From NCBI RefSeq assembly GCF_947494015.1, contig NZ_CANLTL010000020.1, positions 1 to 54,522 of the forward strand: a stretch of DNA of 54,522 bases. Reading direction: 5' to 3'. This document shows, piece after piece, positions 1 through 7,222 of the stretch (the stretch's first letter is position 1; every line of letters starts with the position of its first letter). This DNA is from an uncultured Cellulomonas sp. (lineage in GTDB: Bacteria; Actinomycetota; Actinomycetes; Actinomycetales; Cellulomonadaceae). The position numbers and the translations under genes are program-made. The notes beneath the pieces were generated by a model that was given only the letters and a program-made list of their open reading frames with translations, did not search any database and was not told where the DNA came from.

Positions 1-17
1 CCGGCGCAGCCTCCATC

Positions 18-154
18 GCACGCTGCGCGTGCGGGGCGAAAAGCATGGGCCGCCAGGGCGGCCCAGAGCGCGCAGCTCGGCCCCCGGGCTTGCGCCCGGG
101 ACCCGAGCCGGCCCGCTGCGCGGGCCTGGTGCCCCGGGCTCGGGGCTGCGCCCC
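18..154. repeat. Cluster of five GC-rich hairpins
   Basis: Five perfect inverted repeats lie within 137 bp: arms 18-23/27-32, 47-54/57-64, 83-89/94-100, 110-116/120-126 and 142-146/150-154. Four of the five have a TGC or TTGC loop. They sit directly downstream of the minus-strand Cys-rich gene, so they may act as terminators, but five in a row is more than one gene end needs. A secondary-structure-rich origin or transfer-related site is a possible alternative; nothing here proves it. Confidence 0.6.
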
Positions 155-370
155 TCACTCGCGGCACTCGCGGGCGTGGCACACCTCGCGGTGGCAGTCG
201 GAGTGCATGAGGCCCAGGTCATCACAGCCGAACAGCCCATCGTGGTCCTCGCAGACCCACTTGTCGCAGCCGGGGCACAGGGCCACGGGGCACTCGGTGC
301 AGGTGGCGGCGGGGTCCCCGGCGAACCGGACGGCGGTGGCGTGGAAGTCGAGCGCGGTGAGGACGGACAT
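155..370 (-). CDS. Small Cys-rich putative zinc-binding protein
   Basis: The product is 71 residues long and not assigned to a family. After an N-terminal stretch of about 22 ordinary residues it carries nine cysteines and several histidines in closely spaced pairs (CTEC, CPGC, then WVC, GC, SDC, EVC, EC), which suggests a compact zinc-binding fold similar to B-box or treble-clef fingers. The ATG at 370 is chosen because AGAGG lies about 9 bases upstream; a longer reading frame starting at 427 would overlap the promoter motif. It is read away from the MoxR gene and has its own copy of the repeated promoter motif at 411-445, with a predicted transcript start near 404. A role as a small DNA- or protein-binding factor is inference. 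Confidence 0.65.
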   Translation of the reverse strand: MSVLTALDFHATAVRFAGDPAATCTECPVALCPGCDKWVCEDHDGLFGCDDLGLMHSDCHREVCHARECRE

Positions 371-410
371 CGGGGGGACCTCTTTCGTTCGGTGCTGGGC
401 CGGTGTCCTC

Positions 411-445
411 ACTCTATCGCGTTCCACTTACACCGGCACGACTAT
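411..445 (-). promoter_or_regulatory. Repeated promoter motif, copy A
   Basis: On the minus strand this reads ATAGT, then TGCCGGTGTAAGTGG, then the -10 box TAGAGT. The distance from ATAG to CCGG is 9 bases and from CCGG to the -10 box 20 bases, as in copies C, D and E. It serves the Cys-rich gene, leaving a leader of about 34 bases with a ribosome site. Confidence 0.7.
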
Positions 446-473
446 TAGTCCTTGTCGTTACCGATCTGTGATG

Positions 474-516
474 TTGCGTCTGTCGGTGGCGTCTGATAGT
501 TTTACCGGTATCAGGT
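474..516 (+). promoter_or_regulatory. Repeated promoter motif, copy B (double arrangement)
   Basis: Two overlapping elements precede the MoxR gene. TTGCGT (474-479), 17 bases including TGTCGGTGGCG, then TAGTTT (497-502) make a plausible -35/-10 pair. The conserved ATAGTTTTACCGGTATC (496-512) overlaps that -10 and the predicted transcript start, rather than the -35 as in the other copies. No -10 stands 20 bases after its CCGG. This copy could therefore act as an operator or be a second, weak promoter. Confidence 0.6.
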
Positions 517-535
517 TAACGAGAGGAACCGGCTC

Positions 536-1666
536 ATGTCGAAGTCACTGCCCGCCATCGCCCGCCAGAGCGACCCGCTGCTGACCGTCCTGCGCGCCGC
601 AGGACGCGCCGGGGTGTCCACGCTCCTGTGGGGGCCGCCGGGGGCCGGCAAGTCCTCGCTGTTCGAGTCCCTGGCCCGCAGCGAGGGACTGCCGATGGAG
701 ACGGTCATCGCCTCGCTGCGCGAGCCGAGCGACTTCGCCGGCCTTCCCGTGATCCGCGACCACGGCGTCGAGCTGGCCCCGCCCGCCTGGGCGCAGCGCC
801 TGGCCGAGGCCGAGGACGGCTACCTGTTCCTGGACGAACTGACCACCGCGCCCCCGGCCGTCCAGGCCGCGCTGCTGCGGGTCGTGCTGGACCGCGCCGT
901 AGGCGACCTCGTCCTGCCGCGCGGCATCCGCGTGGTCGCCGCCGCCAACCCGCCCGACCAGGCCGCGGACGGCTGGGACCTGCCCGCCCCCCAGGCCAAC
1001 CGGTTCCTGCACCTGACCTACACCCCGAGCCTGGACGGCTGGCTCGACGGCATGACCACTGGCTTCGGCGTCCCCGTCTCAGGCCGCGTCCTGGACTACT
1101 CCCCCGTGACCCGCGCCGCCACCCGCGCACAGGTCGCATCCTTCATCCGCACCCGCCCCGACCTGCTGCACGCCTTCCCCCGCGACGACGCCTCCGCAGG
1201 CCGCGCCTGGCCCTCCCGGCGCACCTGGACCATGACCGCCGACGTGCTCGCCATGCTCGACCCCGACGACACCCCCGCCACCCTCCTGGCCGCATCCGGC
1301 CTGGTCGGAGAGGGCGCAGCGGTCGAGTTCATCGCCTGGCGCCAGGACAACGACCTGCCCGACCCCGCCGACGTGCTGGCCGACCCCACCACCGTGGCCT
1401 GGGCCGACCTCGAGCCCTCCCGCGCCTGGGCGATCCTCACCGCCGTCACCGCCCACGCCACCGCCGACCGCACCAAGACCGGCTGGGCCGCCGCCTGGAA
1501 GCCCCTCGCGGTCGCCGCCACCGCCGGACTGCAGGACGTGGCCGCAGCCAACGCCCGCGCGCTGCTGCGCTCGCGGCCCAAGGACACCTACCCGCCCGCC
1601 AGCGCCAAGGCCTTCCTGGCCGTCCTGGCCGACGCCGGGCTGATCACCACCGGAGAGCAGGCATGA
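536..1666 (+). CDS. MoxR-type AAA+ ATPase
   Basis: This 376-residue protein is a AAA+ ATPase of the MoxR/RavA type, which act as chaperones that remodel or load partner proteins, usually with a VWA-domain protein encoded next door. Visible motifs are Walker A GPPGAGKS (33-40), Walker B YLFLDE (96-101), a sensor-1 Asn in AAAN (135-138) and the arginine of QANR (153-156). The C-terminal half, about residues 180-376, is alpha-helical and not recognised. The ATG at 536 has GAGAGGA upstream. The stop overlaps the ATG of the next gene (ATGA), which encodes exactly the expected VWA partner, so the two are co-translated. It is cytosolic by sequence. The substrate cannot be told. Confidence 0.9.
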   Translation: MSKSLPAIARQSDPLLTVLRAAGRAGVSTLLWGPPGAGKSSLFESLARSEGLPMETVIASLREPSDFAGLPVIRDHGVELAPPAWAQRLAEAEDGYLFLDELTTAPPAVQAALLRVVLDRAVGDLVLPRGIRVVAAANPPDQAADGWDLPAPQANRFLHLTYTPSLDGWLDGMTTGFGVPVSGRVLDYSPVTRAATRAQVASFIRTRPDLLHAFPRDDASAGRAWPSRRTWTMTADVLAMLDPDDTPATLLAASGLVGEGAAVEFIAWRQDNDLPDPADVLADPTTVAWADLEPSRAWAILTAVTAHATADRTKTGWAAAWKPLAVAATAGLQDVAAANARALLRSRPKDTYPPASAKAFLAVLADAGLITTGEQA

Positions 1667-2865
1667 ACGCCGTCACCATCCGCCCGCTGACCGACGCCGA
1701 GCGCGACCGCCTCGCCACCGCACGGCTGGTCGCCGTCGAGTCCGCCCCCTACCTCGCCCACGCGCTGTTCTCCGCGCGGCCGTTGGCCGCCGTGGGCCTG
1801 GGCACCTTCGCGGTGGACCGTCACTGGCGGCTCTACATCGACCCCGACACCCTGACCGAGTGGGGACCGCAGGTTGCGGGCGGTGTGCTGGTGCACGAGG
1901 CCAACCACCTGATCCGCGACCACGCCGGGCGCGCCGACGCGCTGCCCGGCCCCGTGGACCACGACCGCTGGAACTACGCCACCGACGCCGCGATCAACGA
2001 CGACCTGCTGCGCGCCGGGCTGGCCCTGCCCGACGGGGTGGTCACCCCCGCCGCCCTCGGGCTGCCCGACAGCGGCGTGGAAGAGGCCTACTACGCCGCC
2101 CTGCCCGACCAGCCCCCGCAGACCGAGCCCGGGTGCGGTTCGGGCGCGGGCGACCCCACCCAGCCGTGGGAGCCCGCTCCGGACGCCCCCGGCACACCGG
2201 GACTGGACGACGGCCAGGTCACCATCGCCCGCCGCCGCGTGGCCGAGTCCGTCCGCGAGCACGCCAGCGCCGGGCGCGGCACCGTCCCGGCCGGGCTGCG
2301 CCGCTGGGCCGAGGCCGAGCTGACCGCCCCTGAGGTCCCCTGGCGCAAGGTGCTCGCCGGACTCGTGCGCCGCACCGCCGCCCTGGCCGCAGGCCGCATC
2401 ACCTACACCTACGCCCGCCCCGGACGGCGGCGGCTGCCCGGCATCGTCACCCCCGCCATGCGCGCCCCCAAGGTCACCGCCGCCGTGGTCATCGACACCT
2501 CGGGAAGTGTGACCCCCGACGAACTCGCCGCCGCGCTGCGCGAGGTCAACGGCGTCATCAAGGCCGTGGGCGGGTCCGTGCGCGTCATCACCTGCGACGC
2601 CCAGGCCAGCGCCGCCCACGTCGTGCGCGCCGCCACAGACGTGCGCCTGGACGGCGGTGGCGGAACCGACATGCGCGTCGGCATCACCGCCGCCGAGGCC
2701 CTGCGCCCGGCCCCCGACGTCACGGTGGTCATCACCGACGGCGAGACACCCTGGCCCGCCGCCCCCGGCCGCTCATCGCTCATCGCGGTGCTGACCCGCG
2801 CGCGTCACCTGCCCCACGTCCCGGCATGGGCGCGCGCACTCGCGATCACCGCGCCCAATAGTTAA
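1663..2865 (+). CDS. VWA-domain protein with zinc-metallopeptidase-like N-terminus (DUF2201 type)
   Basis: The 400-residue product has two parts. The N-terminal part carries HEANH (78-82) followed by a conserved NYATDAAIND stretch (104-113), the pattern of the predicted metallopeptidase domain of DUF2201-type proteins. The C-terminal part is a von Willebrand A fold with the MIDAS motif DTSGS (278-282) and a later GGTDM and ITDGE. This pairing with a MoxR ATPase is a known arrangement, in which the ATPase is thought to act on or through the VWA protein. The ATG at 1663 overlaps the MoxR stop by four bases. The last codons run into copy C of the repeated motif. The actual substrate and whether the HExxH site is active are unknown. 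Confidence 0.85.
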   Translation: MNAVTIRPLTDAERDRLATARLVAVESAPYLAHALFSARPLAAVGLGTFAVDRHWRLYIDPDTLTEWGPQVAGGVLVHEANHLIRDHAGRADALPGPVDHDRWNYATDAAINDDLLRAGLALPDGVVTPAALGLPDSGVEEAYYAALPDQPPQTEPGCGSGAGDPTQPWEPAPDAPGTPGLDDGQVTIARRRVAESVREHASAGRGTVPAGLRRWAEAELTAPEVPWRKVLAGLVRRTAALAAGRITYTYARPGRRRLPGIVTPAMRAPKVTAAVVIDTSGSVTPDELAAALREVNGVIKAVGGSVRVITCDAQASAAHVVRAATDVRLDGGGGTDMRVGITAAEALRPAPDVTVVITDGETPWPAAPGRSSLIAVLTRARHLPHVPAWARALAITAPNS

Positions 2866-2892
2866 TCCGGTGTCAGTGGTGTGTGGTATCGT
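2858..2892 (+). promoter_or_regulatory. Repeated promoter motif, copy C
   Basis: ATAGTTAATCCGGTGTCAG, GTGG and the -10 box TATCGT (2887-2892), with the standard 9- and 20-base distances. It begins inside the last codons of the VWA gene and drives the two unknown genes that follow, with a leader of about 30 bases containing GAGAGGA. Confidence 0.7.
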
Positions 2893-2928
2893 GGGGGTAC
2901 ACCGAGAGAGAGGGAGAGGAACCCCGCG

Positions 2929-3174
2929 ATGCACACCACCAACACCGACCACCCGGCCGCCGCGGACGATCTCGACCCCGCCCTGATCGCCCACGCCACC
3001 CCCCTCATCGAGGCCGCCGGCACCGACCTCACCACCGTCCTGCAGCACCTCGCCGCACCAGCCGGCGGCCCGCACGCCACACCCGCATCCCTGCAGGCCG
3101 GGTGGGACCTGCCCGAGCTCGCAGCCCTGACCCCCGACACCCTTCCCATCGACACCGACGGGACCAACCAGTGA
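2929..3174 (+). CDS. Small acidic hypothetical protein
   Basis: This 81-residue protein is not recognised. It is acidic, rich in Ala, Thr, Pro and Asp, has no Cys, no membrane segment and no motif. The ATG at 2929 follows GAGAGGA by about 10 bases; an upstream ATG in frame at 2881 lies within the promoter and before the predicted transcript start. Its stop overlaps the GTG start of the next gene by four bases, so the pair is translationally coupled and probably functions together. The gene is under copy C of the repeated motif. Confidence 0.7.
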   Translation: MHTTNTDHPAAADDLDPALIAHATPLIEAAGTDLTTVLQHLAAPAGGPHATPASLQAGWDLPELAALTPDTLPIDTDGTNQ

Positions 3175-4325
3175 GCCGCCAGCTGCTCGACCTCGGCGCT
3201 CGTCTGCGCGCCGCCACCGACTCCCAGCCCGTCGCCCTCGCCGCCTACGCCCCGGCCCTGCCCCCCACCGCCCCCGTCGCGGTCGCCCTCGACCCCGACG
3301 GACACTCCCTGCGCGCCACCGACGGCACCACCACCACCAGCGGCACCGGACGCCAGGCGCTAATCGCCCTGGACGACCTCGGCATCACCCTGGACGCGCC
3401 CACCTACCGCACCCTGGTCATCACCAGCCCCGCCGCGCTCAGCGCCCTGACCACCCTTGCGCGGACCTACCCCAGCGCCGCCTGCGCCCCGGTCATCGCC
3501 TGGTGGGACCAGCGCGCCGACCACCCGGGCACCGGAGCCGTGCACGCCGTCATCGCCACCGCCCGTCAGCGCTGGGTCCTGGGGGTGGCCCCCGACCGTG
3601 AGCGCGACCTGGACACCTGGCTCACCTGGCTGGGCATCACCAGCACCGGCCCCCAGGCTCTGCTCGACCTCGCCCGCGCCAGCACGGCCGGATCGACCCT
3701 GCCGGGCCTGCTCGACGCCGCCGGGGCCGACACCCGCGCCTGGGAGCGGCACCAGCAGCGCATCGCGGCCGGACGGCCATGGCTGGCCCCGGACAACCGC
3801 GCCGATGCCGCCCTGGGGCTGGCCAGCCGCTCCCACGCCACCGAGCACTACGCCTCCCTGCGCCTGGACGACCCGCTCGTCGCCCATGCCGCCACTACCG
3901 ACGGCACCGTCGTCACCGGCCACCTCACCCACCACGACACCGCGAGCATCACCGTGCGCGCCGCCCGCCCGCTCAGCCGCCTGCGCGTCGGCTCCGAGGT
4001 CACCGGGTGGATCGGTGCCGCGCTCGACGCCCACGCCGGACCGGCCTACGTGACCGGCCGCGTGCTGACGGCCACCGTCGGCACCGACGCCGCGTTGACC
4101 CTGACCGTGGGGGACTTCGCCAAGCGCCCCGCCCAGCACCCCGCCGGGACCATGCTCACCCTGCGCCCGCGCCGGGTGGACCCCTTCATGCAGGCCAACG
4201 GCCGCCGCCTCATGGCGGGCAACTTCCACCGCAGCGGGAACTGGCTCGCCGGGCGCGGCAGGCCGGTCCTCACGCGCTCCGACGTGCCCCTCGACGTCGT
4301 GGTCGCCGCCGCTGACCCGGACTGA
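3171..4325 (+). CDS. Hypothetical protein, 384 aa
   Basis: No family was recognised for this 384-residue protein. It looks soluble: no signal peptide, no long hydrophobic segment. Its N-terminal 110 residues alternate short beta-like segments, followed by a helical middle section and a C-terminal beta-rich section from about residue 235 (a region with VTGHLT, VGSEVTGWIG, VTGRVLTATV) that could be an OB- or SH3-like barrel, which is only an impression. The GTG at 3171 overlaps the stop of the preceding small gene. A 70-base gap and promoter copy D separate it from the helicase. Its place among ATPase, helicase and LPD29-like genes suggests a DNA-related role, but this is inference. Confidence 0.75.
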   Translation: MSRQLLDLGARLRAATDSQPVALAAYAPALPPTAPVAVALDPDGHSLRATDGTTTTSGTGRQALIALDDLGITLDAPTYRTLVITSPAALSALTTLARTYPSAACAPVIAWWDQRADHPGTGAVHAVIATARQRWVLGVAPDRERDLDTWLTWLGITSTGPQALLDLARASTAGSTLPGLLDAAGADTRAWERHQQRIAAGRPWLAPDNRADAALGLASRSHATEHYASLRLDDPLVAHAATTDGTVVTGHLTHHDTASITVRAARPLSRLRVGSEVTGWIGAALDAHAGPAYVTGRVLTATVGTDAALTLTVGDFAKRPAQHPAGTMLTLRPRRVDPFMQANGRRLMAGNFHRSGNWLAGRGRPVLTRSDVPLDVVVAAADPD

Positions 4326-4395
4326 ATCCGCCCGGGCCGGCCCTCGCCGCCGAACTCGGCAGTGGACGCTCCGGAGACACTCCCGCGCAGCCCTC

Positions 4396-4430
4396 ATAGT
4401 TTGCCCGGTATCGGTGGCGCGTGCTATCCT
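4396..4430 (+). promoter_or_regulatory. Repeated promoter motif, copy D
   Basis: ATAGTTTGCCCGGTATCGG, GTGG and the -10 box TATCCT (4425-4430). TTTGCC stands in -35 position. Only six bases (cagagc) separate the -10 box from the ATG of the helicase gene, so the transcript is predicted to start on the A of the start codon. Confidence 0.75.
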
Positions 4431-4436
4431 CAGAGC

Positions 4437-5702
4437 ATGAAGAGGACGACCACCGGGACCCCCGCCGCCGCCACCCAGGCGCCTGCACCGCGGCCCCCCG
4501 CCGAGCACCTGCGCAACCCGGTCCTGGCCCGCGCGCTGCTCGCAGTCTGGTCCGGTGACCCGGCCCTCGTCATCGACTCGCCTCCCGGGGCAGGCAAGAC
4601 CCACCTGAACACCCACCTTGCCCACCAGCTGCGTACCCGAGCCGGCATGACCGTCGCCATCGCCGCCCAGACCCGCGCCCAGGCCGCCGACGTCGCGCAC
4701 CGCACCGCCGCCACCGGCGCCGACACCGCGCTCCTGATCGGCGCGAACAACGACCGCCCCGCTGACACCGACCCCGCGATCCGCACCATGACCCCCCGGG
4801 CAATCGACCCCGGCGCGGGCATCGTCGTCGCCACCACCGCGCGCTGGACCTGGCTGCCTCACAACCGTCCCGTGCGCTTCGACGTGCTCCTGATCGATGA
4901 GGCCTACCAGCTGACCTTTGCCGACCTCGGCACCCTCGGGGCGATCGCGGACCAGTTCGTCCTGGTCGGAGACCCCGGCCAGATCGACCCCGTGATCACC
5001 GGCACCACCCGCCGGTGGGACACCTGGGCCAGCGGCCCGCATGTCCCCGCGCCAACGGCCCTCGCTGCCGCTCACCACGACGACGTGACCACGCTGCGCC
5101 TGCCGCAGACCTGGCGGCTCGGTCCCGCCACCACCGCGCTGCTCGCGCCCCTGTACCCCTCGCTGCCCTTCACCTCCGCCCGGCCCCCCAGCCACCTGAG
5201 CGACCACCGTGACCAGCCGCTGCCCGAGTACCACGCGCGCCCCATCACCATCACCGGCGGCACGCCCGACCCCGTGATCGCGGTCACGGCCGCAGACACC
5301 GCCCGTGACCTGCTCACCCGCACGCTGCACACCACGGCGGGAACCCGCCCGCTCGCACCCGAGGACGTAGCCGTCATCGCCCCCCACGTCGAGCAGGCCG
5401 CGCTCATCGCCGCCGCCCTGGCCGACCTGCCCGGGATCTTCGTCGGCACCATCAACCAGGCCCAGGGCCTCGAACGTCACGCCGTCGTCGCAGTCCACCC
5501 GCTCGCTGGTCACGCCGACGCGCTCGGCGTCGCCGCTGACCTCGGACGGCTGTGCGTAGCCCTGTCCCGCCACCGCTCCCACCTGACGGTGATCACCGAC
5601 AAGCACACACCCGCCGTCCTGGACCGCGCCCATCGCGACCAGCCGGGCACCCAGGCTGTCGTGGTCCACCAGCGCATCCTGGACAGCCTGCTGGCCGCCT
5701 GA
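4437..5702 (+). CDS. SF1-type DNA helicase/ATPase, probably leaderless
   Basis: The 421-residue product has superfamily 1 helicase motifs: Walker A SPPGAGKT (48-55), Walker B IDEAY (153-157), motif III VLVGDPGQIDP (175-185), an NQAQGLE stretch near residue 340 corresponding to motif V, and ALSRHR near 375 corresponding to motif VI. It is shorter than UvrD or RecD, with no large insertion domains or nuclease domain, and is close to the minimal AAA_12/DnaA2-like helicases carried by plasmids and phages. The ATG at 4437 follows the TATCCT -10 box by six bases, so there is no room for a ribosome site and translation should be leaderless. A role in handling incoming or replicating element DNA is inference. 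Confidence 0.85.
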   Translation: MKRTTTGTPAAATQAPAPRPPAEHLRNPVLARALLAVWSGDPALVIDSPPGAGKTHLNTHLAHQLRTRAGMTVAIAAQTRAQAADVAHRTAATGADTALLIGANNDRPADTDPAIRTMTPRAIDPGAGIVVATTARWTWLPHNRPVRFDVLLIDEAYQLTFADLGTLGAIADQFVLVGDPGQIDPVITGTTRRWDTWASGPHVPAPTALAAAHHDDVTTLRLPQTWRLGPATTALLAPLYPSLPFTSARPPSHLSDHRDQPLPEYHARPITITGGTPDPVIAVTAADTARDLLTRTLHTTAGTRPLAPEDVAVIAPHVEQAALIAAALADLPGIFVGTINQAQGLERHAVVAVHPLAGHADALGVAADLGRLCVALSRHRSHLTVITDKHTPAVLDRAHRDQPGTQAVVVHQRILDSLLAA

Positions 5703-5846
5703 ACGACCGCCGTTGCCTCGCGCCGGCGTCAGAGGCCCTGGCACCAGTGCCGCGCGCGCAGGGCCACCATCCGTGCGCCGAGCTGCTCGAACGGATCGAC
5801 CACCACGCACGCACTCGAGCACCTCCGCCCCTCACCCAATGGCCCA

Positions 5847-5881
5847 ATAGATTTGCCGGTGTCGGTGGCGACTGGTACTCT
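5847..5881 (+). promoter_or_regulatory. Repeated promoter motif, copy E
   Basis: ATAGATTTGCCGGTGTCGG, GTGG and the -10 box TACTCT (5876-5881), with TTTGCC as -35. The gap from -10 to the ATG at 5888 is six bases, the same as in copy D, again predicting a leaderless message. The 144 bases between the helicase stop and this motif hold nothing else I can recognise. Confidence 0.75.
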
Positions 5882-5887
5882 GTAAGC

Positions 5888-6157
5888 ATGACGAGGAACA
5901 CCGCGCCCAGCGCCCCCGACGAGTTCACCGAGGCCTTGCCGCCTGAGTCGTGCCTCACCGCCGGGCCGGACTGCCAGGGACCGGTGGAGTACCGGACGCC
6001 GCTGTCCGGTACCGGTACCCCGTTCCCGCGGTGCGACCACCACTGGGAGGGCCGGCTCGACCTCGAGCACCAGCTGCGCGAGCGCTACCCCAGCACCGCA
6101 CCCGCGGACTTCGACCCGGCCTACGCCGGCGAGACCTGGGACGGAGACGACTGGTGA
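5888..6157 (+). CDS. Small Cys/His protein, probably leaderless
   Basis: This 89-residue protein is not assigned. Around residues 21-47 it has the pattern ESC, PDC, PRCDHHW, which could bind one zinc ion. The rest is acidic and hydrophilic and ends in DGDDW. The start is fixed by its position six bases after the -10 box of copy E; there is no Shine-Dalgarno sequence. Its stop overlaps the GTG start of the LPD29-like gene (GTGA), so the two are one unit. Similar small zinc-ribbon-like proteins are common in actinobacterial phages and plasmids, usually without known function. Confidence 0.75.
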   Translation: MTRNTAPSAPDEFTEALPPESCLTAGPDCQGPVEYRTPLSGTGTPFPRCDHHWEGRLDLEHQLRERYPSTAPADFDPAYAGETWDGDDW

Positions 6158-6540
6158 CCACCCCCGGCCCCACCGCACTTGAGCCGGCGCAGGTGCCCGC
6201 CGCCATCAAGCGCGACCTGCGGGCCGCGTTCCCCGGCGTCCGGTTCTCGGTGAGCCGCTCACGGGGCACAGGGTGGGCGTACATCAACGCGGCCTGGACC
6301 GATGGGCCTACCGAGGCGGCCGTCCGGCAGTCCGTGAGCGCATGGGCAGGCAGCCAGTGGTGCCAGGCCGTCCTCACCCACCGCAGCTACAGCCCGCAGG
6401 CTCACGCGTGGGCCCAGGCCGAGGTCGCCGCCCACCCCGGACGCTTCCAGGACGACAGCGACCCCTACGCCCGCGACAACGCACCCCACCGGCTCCTCGC
6501 CACAACCGACCTGCGCGACACCGCCCTTCCCTCGACCTGA
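6154..6540 (+). CDS. LPD29-like domain protein
   Basis: The 128-residue product resembles the LPD29 family (large polyvalent protein-associated domain 29). The signature is visible in residues 10-65: an IKRDLRAAFPGVRFSV segment, then INAAWTDGPTEAAV and an aromatic GSQWC. LPD domains occur in long polyvalent proteins of phages and conjugative elements that are thought to enter the new host along with the DNA; here the domain is stand-alone. The GTG at 6154 overlaps the stop of the upstream small gene. Being in a repeated-promoter unit next to a helicase suggests a role at entry or establishment, which is inference from family context. Confidence 0.7.
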   Translation: MTTPGPTALEPAQVPAAIKRDLRAAFPGVRFSVSRSRGTGWAYINAAWTDGPTEAAVRQSVSAWAGSQWCQAVLTHRSYSPQAHAWAQAEVAAHPGRFQDDSDPYARDNAPHRLLATTDLRDTALPST

Positions 6541-6756
6541 GCAGCGGCCAGATCGGCCGGGACAATGAATGCAGGTCTGGACCACCCTCGCGGACGCGTG
6601 GACGCCTTCGTTCGCTGCCACAGGGCCTCCAAGTCGATTCGCGCTGGCAGTCGCGCCGTACCTGGTACGCCGACACAGCGCCCCGGTTAGCCTCTTTCGG
6701 CCCACGTCACAGTAGCAACCTTAGCCAAATGACGGCCCAGTTCTCGACCGTTTCAT
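6541..6756. other. Intergenic, no feature recognised
   Basis: These 216 bases between the LPD29-like gene and the lsr2 promoter contain no convincing open frame, tRNA or long inverted repeat. Base composition is slightly less GC-rich toward the right end, where the lsr2 promoter begins. Confidence 0.5.
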
Positions 6757-6785
6757 TTGACGGGTAGTGCGCGGCGGCATAACAC
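6757..6785 (+). promoter_or_regulatory. lsr2 promoter
   Basis: TTGACG (6757-6762), a 17-base spacer and TAACAC (6780-6785) form a good sigma-70-type promoter. The predicted leader of about 30 bases ends in TAGGAG placed seven bases before the GTG start. Confidence 0.65.
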
Positions 6786-6822
6786 TAGACTCGTAAGCTC
6801 GACCTCAATCTAGGAGTATCAC

Positions 6823-7158
6823 GTGGCCCAGAAAGTTCAGGTTCTGCTCATCGACGACGTGCATGGTGAGCCGGCGGACGAGACCGTCACCTTCGCGCTC
6901 GATGGGGTGTCCTACGAGATCGACCTGACAAGCGACAACGCCGCGGCGCTGCGAGAGGGCCTGACGACGTGGATCAGCAACGCTCGCCGAGTGGGGAGGC
7001 AGTCGAAGTCCACAACGTCACAGGCACCACGGCGCAGCAGCGGTGGGTCGAATGACGCTCAGGCCATCCGTGAATGGGCTCAGAGCCAGGGCATGACGGT
7101 CTCCGCTCGTGGGCGGATCTCCGCCGAGGTGAGGACCGCCTACGAGGCGGCTCACTAG
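6823..7158 (+). CDS. lsr2: Lsr2 family nucleoid-associated protein
   Basis: This 111-residue protein is an Lsr2 homologue, the actinobacterial xenogeneic silencer that binds AT-rich DNA and bridges it, functionally like H-NS. The N-terminal dimerisation half starts MAQKVQVLLIDD and includes the conserved FALDGVSYEIDL region. The C-terminal DNA-binding half contains a NDAQAIREWA helix and the SARGRIS minor-groove hook (about 94-100). Length and layout are typical. The GTG start has AGGAG seven bases upstream. On a mobile element such a copy may silence element genes or support the host protein. It is followed by a 22-bp perfect palindrome, then by the convergent NACHT gene. Confidence 0.93.
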   Translation: MAQKVQVLLIDDVHGEPADETVTFALDGVSYEIDLTSDNAAALREGLTTWISNARRVGRQSKSTTSQAPRRSSGGSNDAQAIREWAQSQGMTVSARGRISAEVRTAYEAAH

Positions 7159-7170
7159 AGTCACCTAACG

Positions 7171-7222
7171 ACATGCTGGTGGGCGCCGGATCGAGTCATT
7201 GATCCGGCGCCCACCAGCATGT
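7171..7222. terminator. 22-bp perfect inverted repeat between convergent genes
   Basis: Arms 7171-7192 and 7201-7222 are perfectly complementary over 22 bases, with the 8-base loop gagtcatt. It lies 12 bases after the lsr2 stop, in a convergent gap, so it is most simply a bidirectional terminator. There is no T-tract on either side, and the stem is unusually long and perfect. The following 210 bases up to the NACHT stop hold no gene I can support. Confidence 0.6.

Noticed and set aside
628-1662. Plus-strand frame extending the VWA gene to 745 codons
   Set aside because: The N-terminal 345 codons overlap the MoxR gene in another frame and are Arg/Pro-rich; the ATGA overlap at 1663 gives the real start.
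3360-5822. 820-codon open frame on the minus strand
   Set aside because: It lies antisense to the helicase and 384-residue genes; its product is a Gly/Val/Arg-rich low-complexity read-through of GC-rich codons, with no motif or ribosome site.
7171-7222. Inverted repeat as ends of an insertion sequence
   Set aside because: Only 8 bases separate the arms and no transposase is next to it.
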